Source of the DNA: Gammaproteobacteria bacterium
GTDB lineage: Bacteria > Pseudomonadota > Gammaproteobacteria > Steroidobacterales > PWYM01
Direction: 5' to 3'
Assembly (NCBI GenBank): GCA_007693855.1
Contig: RECU01000015.1
Location: 1 to 32,557, forward strand
DNA: 32,557 bases
A program made the position numbers and the translations under genes. The notes beneath the pieces were generated by a model. That model did no database searches. It worked only from the letters and a program-made list of their open reading frames with translations, and was not told where the DNA came from. Below are positions 1-9,056 of the stretch, in pieces. Position 1 is the first letter of the stretch; each line of letters opens with the position of its first letter.

Positions 1-344
1 CGCTTGAGAAAAAACTTCAGGAACGGGATGCGCCTGTTGAACACGCTCTGCAGCACGGGGATGTCCACCCAGCTCTGGTGGTTGCAGATCACCAGGTACC
101 ACTGGTCGGGTGACAGCCCCTCCAGGCCCTCGATGTCCCAGTGCACGTTCTGGGTGATGCGGAAGTTCAGCGTGTTGCCGGCGATCCAGTGTTCCGCCAG
201 CCAGACCAGGGCACGGTCGCAGTCCCGGCGCAGCGCCGGCACCGGCAGCAGCCTGACCAGCGCGACCAGGTACAGGGGGATCGCCCAGAACAGCAGGTTC
301 AGGACGATCAGCGTCATGCTGAGGATGCCGCGGAGGATGGTCAC
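1..344 (-). CDS. YihG-like lysophospholipid acyltransferase, 5' part only
   Basis: The gene runs off the left edge; the first ~114 residues are visible. It starts with GTG at 344 (an in-frame ATG lies nine codons further in). The N-terminus is a hydrophobic membrane segment (about residues 3-35). It is followed by a region close to E. coli YihG: 'LVICNHQSWVDIPVLQSVF' contains the NHxxxxD catalytic motif of PlsC-family acyltransferases (His and Asp transfer an acyl group to the sn-2 hydroxyl of lysophosphatidic acid or a related lipid). The visible end 'RRIPFLKFFLK' also fits YihG. The protein would act at the inner membrane. The downstream glycine-rich and proline motifs are outside the window, so intactness cannot be judged. 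Family assignment is firm; the exact acceptor lipid is not known. Confidence 0.85.
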   Translation of the reverse strand, partial: MTILRGILSMTLIVLNLLFWAIPLYLVALVRLLPVPALRRDCDRALVWLAEHWIAGNTLNFRITQNVHWDIEGLEGLSPDQWYLVICNHQSWVDIPVLQSVFNRRIPFLKFFLK

Positions 345-390
345 TTCGTGATTCTACCGCGCCTGGTGCCGCAGGCGTTCACCGCCAGCG

Positions 391-2235
<1,845 letters not shown>

Positions 2236-2251
2236 CGGCGCGGGCCGCCGC

Positions 2252-2581
2252 TCAACCGCGCGGTGTCAGGCGGGCGAGGTGCTTGCGTGTCAGCTCGATG
2301 AATCGGGGGGTCCTGCCGGCGTCCTCGTAGATGGGATCGCCGAACTCGTCCTCGCTGATGATCCTGTCGCCGGCCACATAAGGCATGGACTCGGCGAGTT
2401 CATCGAGGGCGCTGCCCAGCAGGTCCATGAGGATCTGCTCGCGGCCGACACCCGGAAACATCTCCGCGAGGGCCTCGACGCGCGCCGCGTCCTCGAGGCG
2501 CAGGCGCAGCGTGTATTCCTCGGCCGTCAGCGGGGTTTCCGGGGTCTCGTCCCAGCGGTGCAGCAGTGCCTTGAAACTCAT
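2252..2581 (-). CDS. Small conserved protein of unknown function
   Basis: A 109-residue soluble acidic protein starting MSFKALLHRWDE, with no signal peptide or membrane segment. The middle (about residues 20-65: EEYTLRLRLEDAARVEALAEM, then REQILMDLLGSALDELAE) looks like a short beta strand followed by two helices, reminiscent of ribbon-helix-helix proteins, but I cannot assign it to that fold. Similar short proteins occur in other gammaproteobacteria, sometimes labelled 'pilin assembly' or 'type 1 pili tip component'; I recall that label rather than deduce it, and nothing here supports a pilus role. It sits 16 bases upstream of the ABC exporter gene, so the two may form a transcript. Confidence 0.7.
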   Translation of the reverse strand: MSFKALLHRWDETPETPLTAEEYTLRLRLEDAARVEALAEMFPGVGREQILMDLLGSALDELAESMPYVAGDRIISEDEFGDPIYEDAGRTPRFIELTRKHLARLTPRG

Positions 2582-2700
2582 GGTGTCGACTCTCGACAGG
2601 GCTTCGAACCAAGGCCGGAAGTCTAGCGGTTCGCGGTCGCCGGGGGAAAGTGCGTTGCGCGCGATGCTTGGAGCGTCTGCCCCCGCCGTGCTAATGGTGC

Positions 2701-4572
2701 ATGTCTGTCCGTCGCCGGGATCACCGCGTGCCTCTGCCCGATCCGCACATCGTCGCCGTCTGGTTGCTGGTGCTGCTGGCCCTGTGGCTGTTCGCGCAGG
2801 ACCGGGTGGCGCACGAGTCTGCGGCGTTGGGTTTTCTGGTCGTCGTGCTGCTCGTGGTGCATTTTTTCCCTCTGCCAGCGGAGGTCGCAGCCCTGTCCCC
2901 CGGGGAGGTCGTTGCGAGACTCGGCCATCCCGCGCTGGTCACGATCATCGCGCTGGTGATCCTCGCCCGTGGACTCGAGTCCACCGGTGCCTTCGCACGG
3001 CTGTTCGAGGCGCTGGGCCGACTGTGGCAGCATCATCCGGGTGCCGGTCTGCCGGCGATGCTGCTGGTGGCCGGCGTGCTCAGCGCGGTCCTCAGCAATG
3101 CGGCGGTCGTGGTGATGATCATGCCCGCGCTGATCGGCATCGCGCTGCAACAGCAGCTGCGGCCCTCGCGTCTGCTGATGCCGATCGGTTTTGCGGTGTT
3201 GATCGGAGGGATGGCCTCGGCGATCGGCGCCTCGACCAACCTCGTCGCATTGGCGCTGGCCGCCGACCTCGGTGCACCACCGATCGGGATCGCCGAACTG
3301 GCCTGGCCGGTGTCCATTGTCGGGCTGCTGGCGCTGCTCTACCTGTGGCTGCTTGCACCGCGCCTGCTGCCCGAACGCAATGCGCCGCTGGGAGACACTG
3401 CCCCGCGCGTATTCGCCGCCGTGCTGCGCATTGATGAGGACAGCGCGGCAGCGGGCCTGACCCTGCCGGCGGTGCGGGCGCTGACCGACAATCAGTTGCG
3501 CGTCGACCGCGTGCAGCGTGGCGAGAACCTGTTTGTCGCCAAGCTCCCCTCGCTGGTGATCCAGCCCGGAGACCGCCTGCATGTCCGCGATCTGCCCGAG
3601 CGGCTGAAGCGTTTCGAACGGGCGCTCGGCGCCACGCTGGCCACCGAACTGCCCGGTGATGTCGTGGCCGGGACCCAGCAGGATGCCATCCAGGGCCAGC
3701 AGCTCGCCGAGGTCGTGGTCACCCGGGGTGCGCTGCTGCATCAATCCACGCTCGGCGAGACGCGCTTTGCCAGCCGCTTCGGCCTCCTGCCGCTGGCGCT
3801 GCACCGCGCCCGTGCCGAGGCACCGGGCGAACCGGTTGCCGACATCGCCAACACCGTCCTGCGCGCGGGCGACGTCATCCTCGTGCAGGGCAGCCGCCAG
3901 GCGCTGGAGCATGTCCGGCGCAGCGGTGATGCCCTGGTGCTGGATGGCACCATGGATCTGCCGCGCAGCCATCGCGCGCCGCGTGCCTTGGCCGTGTTCG
4001 CGCTGGTGGTGCTGCTTGCCGCGTCAGGCTGGCTGCCGCTGGCCGCCTGTGCCCTGGGGGGCGTCGCCCTGATGCTTGCGACGCGCTGCCTGGCCTGGCG
4101 GGACCTGCCGCAGGTGCTCAGTGCGCGACTGATTCTGACCGTGGCTGCTGGTCTGACGCTGGCGTTGCTGCTGGAGCGCTCCGGCGCCGCCGCGGCACTG
4201 GCCACCGGGCTCGTCCCGACACTCTCGGCCTGGCCGCCCGCACTGGTGCTGGCGACGTTCATGGGTGTCCTGCTGCTGGTCACTACGGTCACGGCCAACG
4301 TCATCGTTGCCGCCGTCGGGGTGTCTGTCGCCGTGCCGCTGGCCCTGGTCCTCGGCGCCCCCGTCCAGGCGTATGTGCTCGCCGCGCTGTTTGGCGCGAG
4401 CCTGAGTTTCATGCGTCCCGGCGGCTACCAGAGCAACCTGCTGCTGCTCAGTACCGGCGGCTACCGACGGGGCGACTTCGCACGGGTGGGCACACCCCTC
4501 GCGCTACTGCTCTGGCTGGCGTTCAGCGGCCTGCTCGCGTTGCGCTACGGGCTGCTGGAGGGCCTGGTCTGA
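2701..4572 (+). CDS. SLC13-family permease with TrkA-C-like regulatory domains
   Basis: A 623-residue inner-membrane carrier of the divalent anion/sodium symporter (DASS, SLC13) superfamily. About six hydrophobic segments (residues ~17-220) precede a soluble insert (~235-410) and a second membrane half (~420-620). The first half has the paired loop motifs LSNAAVVVMIMP (~124) and GASTNLVAL (~179), typical substrate/Na+ loops of this group. The insert contains repeats like TrkA-C (RCK-C) domains, for example 'GENLFVAKLPSLVIQPGDRLHV' (~280), and a second copy near 335-400, which may bind a regulatory ligand. Such proteins carry sulfate, dicarboxylates or related anions; the substrate cannot be read here. 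The frame is closed by a stop at 2692-2694, so ATG 2701 is the first possible start; it has no clear ribosome site. The gene upstream is divergent. Confidence 0.85.
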   Translation: MSVRRRDHRVPLPDPHIVAVWLLVLLALWLFAQDRVAHESAALGFLVVVLLVVHFFPLPAEVAALSPGEVVARLGHPALVTIIALVILARGLESTGAFARLFEALGRLWQHHPGAGLPAMLLVAGVLSAVLSNAAVVVMIMPALIGIALQQQLRPSRLLMPIGFAVLIGGMASAIGASTNLVALALAADLGAPPIGIAELAWPVSIVGLLALLYLWLLAPRLLPERNAPLGDTAPRVFAAVLRIDEDSAAAGLTLPAVRALTDNQLRVDRVQRGENLFVAKLPSLVIQPGDRLHVRDLPERLKRFERALGATLATELPGDVVAGTQQDAIQGQQLAEVVVTRGALLHQSTLGETRFASRFGLLPLALHRARAEAPGEPVADIANTVLRAGDVILVQGSRQALEHVRRSGDALVLDGTMDLPRSHRAPRALAVFALVVLLAASGWLPLAACALGGVALMLATRCLAWRDLPQVLSARLILTVAAGLTLALLLERSGAAAALATGLVPTLSAWPPALVLATFMGVLLLVTTVTANVIVAAVGVSVAVPLALVLGAPVQAYVLAALFGASLSFMRPGGYQSNLLLLSTGGYRRGDFARVGTPLALLLWLAFSGLLALRYGLLEGLV

Positions 4573-4640
4573 GGTTGCGATCTCGGGGTCGCGTACAATC
4601 GTCGGATCCGGCCATACCTGCAGCGGAACGGGGTGAAAAC

Positions 4641-5015
4641 ATGAGTGAGATCAGCGAAATGCCCGCGGGCCCACCGAGCAAGGAAGAGCGCAACTGGGCG
4701 CTGCTCGCACACCTGAGCGCAGTCGCGGGCGTCCTGCTCGCCGGGCTGGGCATGGTGCTGGGGCCGCTGGTGGTCTGGCTGCTCAAGCGCGAGGACAGTG
4801 AGTTCGTCGCCGATCAGGCCAAGGAGGCACTCAACTTCAACATCACCATGCTGCTCGGCTACATCGTCGGCGTGATTCTCATTCCGATATTGATCGGCGT
4901 GGTGATTCTGCCGGTGCTGGGACTGCTGCACCTGGTGTTCATGATCGTGGCGATGATCCGGGCCAGCGAGGGTCAGCGTTACCGCTACCCCTTCGCCCTG
5001 CGCCTGGTGAGCTGA
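4641..5015 (+). CDS. DUF4870 (Tic20-like) membrane protein
   Basis: A 124-residue membrane protein with the DUF4870 pattern: a polar N-terminus, 'ERNWALLAHLSAVAG' opening the first membrane helix, the conserved 'FVADQAKEALNFNITMLL' in the middle, and a C-terminal helix ending 'RYRYPFALRLV'. Three to four hydrophobic helices are expected. I chose ATG 4641 over an in-frame ATG at 4575 because a GGGG stretch sits 7-11 bases upstream and the product then begins exactly where the family begins. No biochemical role is established for DUF4870. It lies 68 bases after the permease gene and just upstream of the trp promoter, with no terminator visible between, so some read-through into the trp leader is possible. 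Confidence 0.85.
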   Translation: MSEISEMPAGPPSKEERNWALLAHLSAVAGVLLAGLGMVLGPLVVWLLKREDSEFVADQAKEALNFNITMLLGYIVGVILIPILIGVVILPVLGLLHLVFMIVAMIRASEGQRYRYPFALRLVS

Positions 5016-5024
5016 GCCCGCGGC

Positions 5025-5053
5025 TTGACGGGCAGGGCAGTGCCGGGAATACT
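5025..5053 (+). promoter_or_regulatory. Predicted sigma-70 promoter of the trp operon
   Basis: TTGACG (5025-5030) and AATACT (5048-5053) match the -35 (5 of 6) and -10 (4 of 6) hexamers with an ideal 17-base spacer. Transcription would begin around 5059-5063, that is at or within a few bases of the leader-peptide ATG at 5063. It is the only good match between the DUF4870 stop (5015) and the leader. I see no TrpR-like operator. Confidence 0.65.
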
Positions 5054-5062
5054 CCGTCCACG

Positions 5063-5143
5063 ATGCAGACTCAGGCAAGCGACATCCGCCGGTCACCGGC
5101 GCTGTGGTGGTGGCCTCTCCCAGCGGAGAGGGTCATCAGCTAG
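5063..5143 (+). CDS. trpL: Tryptophan operon leader peptide with three tandem Trp codons
   Basis: A 26-codon frame (ATG 5063 to TAG 5141-5143) encodes a peptide beginning MQTQASDIRR with TGG TGG TGG at 5105-5113 (residues 15-17), the hallmark of a Trp attenuator peptide. The stop codon lies 10 bases beyond RNA segment 2 of the attenuator, so a ribosome that finishes translation would cover that segment. No Shine-Dalgarno precedes the ATG, and the predicted promoter puts the RNA 5' end at or next to it, which suggests leaderless translation, as known for trpL of Sinorhizobium meliloti and actinobacteria. Its role is to sense charged tRNA-Trp: stalling at the Trp codons permits transcription of trpEGDCFBA. 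The frame is too short for ordinary gene callers. Confidence 0.92.
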   Translation: MQTQASDIRRSPALWWWPLPAERVIS

Positions 5144-5195
5144 GCGTCGCGGCATCTGACTGAAACCACCCATCTCCGCAGGGCCGGGGGTGGGT
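5114..5195 (+). promoter_or_regulatory. trp attenuator: 1:2, 2:3 and 3:4 alternative RNA structures
   Basis: Segment 1 (5114-5120, CCTCTCC) pairs with 5125-5131 (GGAGAGG) around a CAGC loop, starting on the base after the third Trp codon. Segment 2 (5123-5133) pairs with segment 3 (5168-5179): seven pairs, a bulged A5172, then four more, forming the antiterminator. Segment 3 (5168-5178) alternatively pairs with segment 4 (5185-5195) in an uninterrupted 11-pair stem (two G-U) with a 6-base loop, forming the terminator. 2:3 and 3:4 exclude each other base for base. A ribosome stalled at the Trp codons would mask segment 1, free segment 2 and allow the antiterminator; completed translation would favour 3:4. 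Confidence 0.92.
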
Positions 5196-5203
5196 TTTTT
5201 TTT
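5168..5203 (+). terminator. Attenuator terminator ahead of trpE
   Basis: The stem 5168-5178/5185-5195 with loop CAGGGC is followed by a run of nine T (5195-5203, the first paired with A5168). It ends 28 bases before the trpE start codon, so premature termination removes the whole operon. Confidence 0.92.
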
Positions 5204-5231
5204 GCCCTCGGCCCGCGGAATCGAGGAGCAC

Positions 5232-6617
5232 ATGCAGGCACCGTTCGACATTGCCGCCGACCTGGATACCCCGGTATCGGCGTATCTGAAACTTGGCGCG
5301 TTCCAGCCCCGCTTTCTGCTGGAGAGTGTGGAGGGCGGCCGCCATCTGGCGCGCTATTCCTTCATCGGCTTCGGCGAGGCCATGGAAGTGCGCCTCACGC
5401 CCGAGGCGCTGCTGGTGGACGGTCGTGAGATGCCGCGCCCGGAGGGTCGCGCGGCCCTGCTGGATGCCTGGCGAACGCTGCTTGCCCGGGCCCCGCAACC
5501 CGGTCCTGTGGTGCCCGGGATACCGTTTACCGGGGGGTTGGTCGGCGTTGCCGGCTACGATGTCGTGCGTTTCTTCGAGCGTCTGCCCTCGCGACATGCC
5601 CCGCATCCGGGGCTGCCGGAGGCGGCGTTCGTCGCGCCTGAATCGCTGCTGGTGTTCGACCATCTGACCCGCCGCGCGGCGCTGCTGCACGCCGGCGGTG
5701 AACAGGAGCGACAGGTCCTGCGTCGCGAGGTGATCGATGCCCTGGCCGGCGGTATCGCCCGCAGTGCCAGCCGTGGCACCTTCACGCTACCGCAGGGCAG
5801 CATGGACGAGGCGGCGTACATCGACGCGGTGGGCCGCGCCCAGGCCTCGATTGCCGCCGGCGACATCTACCAGCTGGTGCTGTCGGTGCGCTTTGCCGGG
5901 CGCTTCAGTCTCGATCCCTTCGAGGCTTACCGCGCCATGCGCCTGATCAATCCCTCGCCGTACATGTTCTTCTGTGACCTGGGGGATCTGCAGCTGGTCG
6001 GCTCCTCGCCCGAGGCGCTGGTGCGCTTGCACGGGCGCACCGCCTCGCTGCGGCCGATCGCCGGTACCCGTCCTCGTGGTGACAGCGACGATGCCGACCT
6101 CGCCCTGGAGCGTGATCTGCTGGCAGACCCCAAGGAGAATGCCGAGCACGTGATGCTGGTCGACCTTGCGCGCAACGATCTCGGCCGCGTGGCGCGTGCC
6201 GGCAGTGTGCACGTCGAGCCGTATCGTTCCATCGAACGCTACAGCCACGTGATGCATATCGTCAGCGGTGTGCAGGGCGAGCTCGCCCCGGATGCCGATG
6301 CCTTCGACCTGTTCGCCGCAGCGTTCCCTGCGGGCACGCTGGTGGGCGCCCCGAAGGTGCGCGCGATGCAGCTGATCGACGAACTCGAGTCGGTGTCGCG
6401 CGGGCTGTATGCCGGCACGGTCGGCTACTTCGGGCACGGTGGCGACATGGACCAGGCGATCGCCATCCGGACCCTGGTGTTCCATGGTGACGAGTACAGT
6501 TTCCAGGCCGGCGCGGGGATCGTCGCCGACAGCGTGCCGGCAAGCGAATATGCCGAGGTATTGGCCAAGAGCGCCATCCTGCGGCGTGCGCTCGCGATGG
6601 CGGAGAAGGGACTATGA
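5232..6617 (+). CDS. trpE: Anthranilate synthase component I
   Basis: With TrpG this 461-residue enzyme converts chorismate and glutamine (or ammonia) to anthranilate, the first committed step to tryptophan. ATG 5232 has GAGGAG four bases upstream; an in-frame ATG at 5190 lies inside the terminator and is not credible. The N-terminal domain has LLES at residues 29-32, the tryptophan feedback site in other TrpE proteins, so allosteric inhibition is probably kept. The C-terminal chorismate-binding domain shows 'GDIYQLVLS', 'RPIAGTRPRG', 'DPKENAEHVMLVDLARND', 'FPAGTLVGAPKVRAM' and 'AGAGIVADS', including the Mg2+ and chorismate residues of the family. It is a little shorter than the ~500 residues of many proteobacterial TrpE. 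First structural gene of the attenuated operon; its stop overlaps the trpG start (ATGA). Confidence 0.96.
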   Translation: MQAPFDIAADLDTPVSAYLKLGAFQPRFLLESVEGGRHLARYSFIGFGEAMEVRLTPEALLVDGREMPRPEGRAALLDAWRTLLARAPQPGPVVPGIPFTGGLVGVAGYDVVRFFERLPSRHAPHPGLPEAAFVAPESLLVFDHLTRRAALLHAGGEQERQVLRREVIDALAGGIARSASRGTFTLPQGSMDEAAYIDAVGRAQASIAAGDIYQLVLSVRFAGRFSLDPFEAYRAMRLINPSPYMFFCDLGDLQLVGSSPEALVRLHGRTASLRPIAGTRPRGDSDDADLALERDLLADPKENAEHVMLVDLARNDLGRVARAGSVHVEPYRSIERYSHVMHIVSGVQGELAPDADAFDLFAAAFPAGTLVGAPKVRAMQLIDELESVSRGLYAGTVGYFGHGGDMDQAIAIRTLVFHGDEYSFQAGAGIVADSVPASEYAEVLAKSAILRRALAMAEKGL

Positions 6618-7201
6618 GGCCGCGGCTGCTGCTGATCGACAACTACGATTCGTTCACCTATAACCTGGTGCAGGCCTTCCTGGTGTTGGGTGCTGACGTG
6701 CTGGTGCACCGGAACGACCAGATTGACGTGGCTGCGGCCCGGGCGCTGGCCCCCAGTCACCTGGTGATCTCTCCAGGTCCCGGGCGGCCGGAGGATGCCG
6801 GCGTGTCGATCGCCATGCTGGAGGCCTTCGCCGGCGAGCTGCCGATCCTCGGGGTGTGCCTGGGCCATCAGTGCATCGTGCAGCTGTTTGGCGGGGAGAT
6901 CGTGCGCGCGAGGCGGCTGATGCATGGCAAGACCTCGCTGGTGCATCACGACGGGCAGGGGGTATACGCCGGGTTACCCGATCCTTTCGAGGCGGGTCGC
7001 TACCACTCGCTGATGGCCGCCGACGAGAGCCTGCCCACAGAGTTGTTCGTCACCGCCAGGACCGATCAGCAGGAAATCATGGGGGTGCGCCACCGCAGCC
7101 TTGCGATCGAGGGCGTGCAGTTCCATCCGGAGAGTGTGCTGACCCCCCAGGGCGATACCCTGATGGCGAACTTTCTGGGTGTGGCCGGGGAGGCGATCTG
7201 A
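6614..7201 (+). CDS. trpG: Anthranilate synthase component II (glutamine amidotransferase)
   Basis: A 195-residue class I glutamine amidotransferase that releases ammonia from glutamine and passes it to TrpE. The triad is visible: Cys82 in 'GVCLGHQC', His171 and Glu173 in 'QFHPES'. The oxyanion loop 'SPGPGRPEDAG' (53-63) and 'RYHSL' (129-133) also match. PabA and TrpG are near-identical in sequence, so the protein may serve p-aminobenzoate synthesis too, but its place between trpE and trpD supports the Trp role. ATG 6614 overlaps the trpE stop by four bases; its stop overlaps the trpD start (TGATG). It stands alone, not fused to TrpD as in enteric bacteria. Confidence 0.95.
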   Translation: MRPRLLLIDNYDSFTYNLVQAFLVLGADVLVHRNDQIDVAAARALAPSHLVISPGPGRPEDAGVSIAMLEAFAGELPILGVCLGHQCIVQLFGGEIVRARRLMHGKTSLVHHDGQGVYAGLPDPFEAGRYHSLMAADESLPTELFVTARTDQQEIMGVRHRSLAIEGVQFHPESVLTPQGDTLMANFLGVAGEAI

Positions 7202-8232
7202 TGGCGGGGTCGTGGCGGGAGATGCTCGAACAGCTGCTCGCCGGACGTGATCTTGCACAAGCCCAGGCCGGTGAGCTGATGCGCGCCCTGGCCGCCGGCG
7301 AGCTGCCGGAGGCGCAGGCCGGCGGACTGCTGTGTGCCCTGCGCGCCAAGGGGGAGACGGCCGAGGAAATCCGCGGCTTCGCCGGCGTCATGCGTGAACT
7401 GGCGGTACGACCCTCGCTGCCGGTGGGCGGGCCTATCGTCGACACCGTTGGCACCGGCGGTGACGGCTCGGGCTCGTTCAACATCTCGACCGGCGCCGGC
7501 CTGCTGGCGGCGGCCTGCGGGGTGCGGGTCGTCAAGCATGGCAACCGCTCGATCTCCAGTCGCTGTGGCAGCGCCGACGTGCTCGAGCACCTCGGCCTGC
7601 CCATGCCGCTGCCCTCGTTGCAGGTCGGCGACTGTCTTGCCGCCACCGGCTTCACCTTCCTGTTCGCGCCGGCGTATCACCCCGCCATGCGCCACATCAT
7701 GCCGGTGCGCAGTGCGCTCGGCGTGCGGACGGTGTTCAATGTCCTGGGCCCGCTGACCAACCCCGCCGCCCCGGACTACCAGCTGATCGGCGCCTACAGT
7801 CTGGACATGGCCAGGTTGATGGCCGAGGCCCTGGCCGGGTTGCCCCTGTCCCGCGCGTTCGTGGTGCACGGCGAGCCGGGATGGGATGAGGCCACCCCCG
7901 CCGGGTGTTATGACCTCTTCGATGTGCGCCCCGGCGAGGTGCGCCATGAGCGTCGGGATCCGCTGGACGTCGGGCTGGCCCGTTGCGCCCCCGAGGCGCT
8001 TGCCGGCGGTGACGCCGCCGCCAACGCAGCCGGTCTGCGCGCCGTGTTCAGCGGCGAGGATCGCGGGCCCCACCGCGACGCCCTGGTGCTGAACGCCGGG
8101 CTGGTGCTGGAGCTGATGGGCGAGGCGGTCGATCTCGGCGAAGGGCTTGCGGCCGCGGTCGCGGCCATCGACGATGGCCGGGCGCGGGCAGTGCTGTCGC
8201 GGATTGCGGCCTTCGGCCGGGGCGTCGCGTGA
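7201..8232 (+). CDS. trpD: Anthranilate phosphoribosyltransferase
   Basis: A 343-residue enzyme that joins anthranilate to phosphoribosyl pyrophosphate, giving phosphoribosylanthranilate. An all-helical N-terminal domain (~1-75) precedes the phosphoribosyltransferase domain with the PRPP loop 'GTGGDGSGSFNIST' (84-97) and 'VKHGNRSISSRCGSADVLEHLG' near 111-132; the common Lys-Ser of that motif is Arg-Cys here. 'GVRTVFNVLGPLTNPA' is also well kept. ATG 7201 overlaps the trpG stop by one base and the stop overlaps the trpC GTG by four, so translation is likely coupled. Cytoplasmic, second step of the pathway. Confidence 0.96.
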   Translation: MAGSWREMLEQLLAGRDLAQAQAGELMRALAAGELPEAQAGGLLCALRAKGETAEEIRGFAGVMRELAVRPSLPVGGPIVDTVGTGGDGSGSFNISTGAGLLAAACGVRVVKHGNRSISSRCGSADVLEHLGLPMPLPSLQVGDCLAATGFTFLFAPAYHPAMRHIMPVRSALGVRTVFNVLGPLTNPAAPDYQLIGAYSLDMARLMAEALAGLPLSRAFVVHGEPGWDEATPAGCYDLFDVRPGEVRHERRDPLDVGLARCAPEALAGGDAAANAAGLRAVFSGEDRGPHRDALVLNAGLVLELMGEAVDLGEGLAAAVAAIDDGRARAVLSRIAAFGRGVA

Positions 8233-9056
8233 CCGCGGGGGAGGGCAACCTGCTCGAGCGCATGGCCGTGGCCGGCCGGGCGCGGGTCGAGGCGGCGCGC
8301 GCTCGCGAGCCGCTGGCCGCCCTGCGCGCCCGTGCTGCCGAGTGCCCGGTGCCGCCGGCACTGCGGCTCGACCCGCGCGGTTTCGACCTCATCGCCGAGG
8401 TCAAGCTGCGCTCGCCGTCGGCCGGCAGCCTCGCTGACGACACGCTCGATCCGGTGGCGCAGGCCGTGAGCTACGCCACGGCCGGCGCCGCGGCCGTGTC
8501 CGTGCTCACCGAGCCGCGCGAATTCGGTGGCAGTCTGGCACATCTCGAGGCGGTGGCTGCTGCGCTCGGGCCGATCGGTGTTCCGGCCATGCGCAAGGAC
8601 TTCCTCGTCGATGTCTACCAGCTGTGGGAGGCCCGCGCGGCGGGGGCGGGAGGCGTGCTGCTGATCCTGGCCATGCTCGACAATCGCGCCGTGATCGATC
8701 TCGTGCAGGCCGCGGCCGAGGCGGGCCTGTTCGTGCTGCTGGAGGCCTTTGACGGGGCTGAGCTCGAACGCGCCGCGATGCTGCTCCCACGCCTCGCCGA
8801 GGCCGAGGTGCTGCTCGGGCTCAACTGCCGCGATCTGCGCAGTCTGGAGGTCGATCGCCAGCGTTTCGAAATGCTGCGTGATCGCTTTGCGCCAGGCTGG
8901 CCGAGCGTGGCTGAGAGCGGGCTGGCGAGCGCCGAGGATGCGGCCTGGGTGTCGGGGCTGGGTTATGACCTCGCACTGGTCGGCTCGTCGCTGATGCGCG
9001 CCGCGGCGCCGGGCGAGTTGCTGGCTGAGATGCTGGCCGCGGGCCGCGCGGCCTGA
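8229..9056 (+). CDS. trpC: Indole-3-glycerol phosphate synthase
   Basis: A 275-residue TIM-barrel enzyme that closes the indole ring of CdRP with loss of CO2 and water. All expected catalytic positions are present: Glu57 and Lys59 in 'AEVKLRSPS', Lys123 in 'MRKDF', Glu172 in 'LLEAF', Asn199 in 'GLNCRDL' and Glu229-Ser230 in 'VAESG'. Surrounding residues differ from common proteobacterial TrpC (often 'KKASPS' and 'NNRDL'), so this is a divergent but apparently active member. The start is GTG 8229, overlapping the trpD stop (GTGA). It is not fused to TrpF, unlike the enteric TrpC-F. Stop overlaps the trpF start (TGATG). Confidence 0.94.
   Translation: MTAGEGNLLERMAVAGRARVEAARAREPLAALRARAAECPVPPALRLDPRGFDLIAEVKLRSPSAGSLADDTLDPVAQAVSYATAGAAAVSVLTEPREFGGSLAHLEAVAAALGPIGVPAMRKDFLVDVYQLWEARAAGAGGVLLILAMLDNRAVIDLVQAAAEAGLFVLLEAFDGAELERAAMLLPRLAEAEVLLGLNCRDLRSLEVDRQRFEMLRDRFAPGWPSVAESGLASAEDAAWVSGLGYDLALVGSSLMRAAAPGELLAEMLAAGRAA

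Noticed and set aside
2623-3972. A 449-codon minus-strand frame opposite the permease gene
   Set aside because: Gln/His/Arg-rich shadow of the SLC13 gene, no recognisable domain.
5190-5231. Earlier ATG at 5190 for trpE
   Set aside because: It lies inside the attenuator terminator hairpin, with no ribosome site; ATG 5232 has GAGGAG and matches family length.
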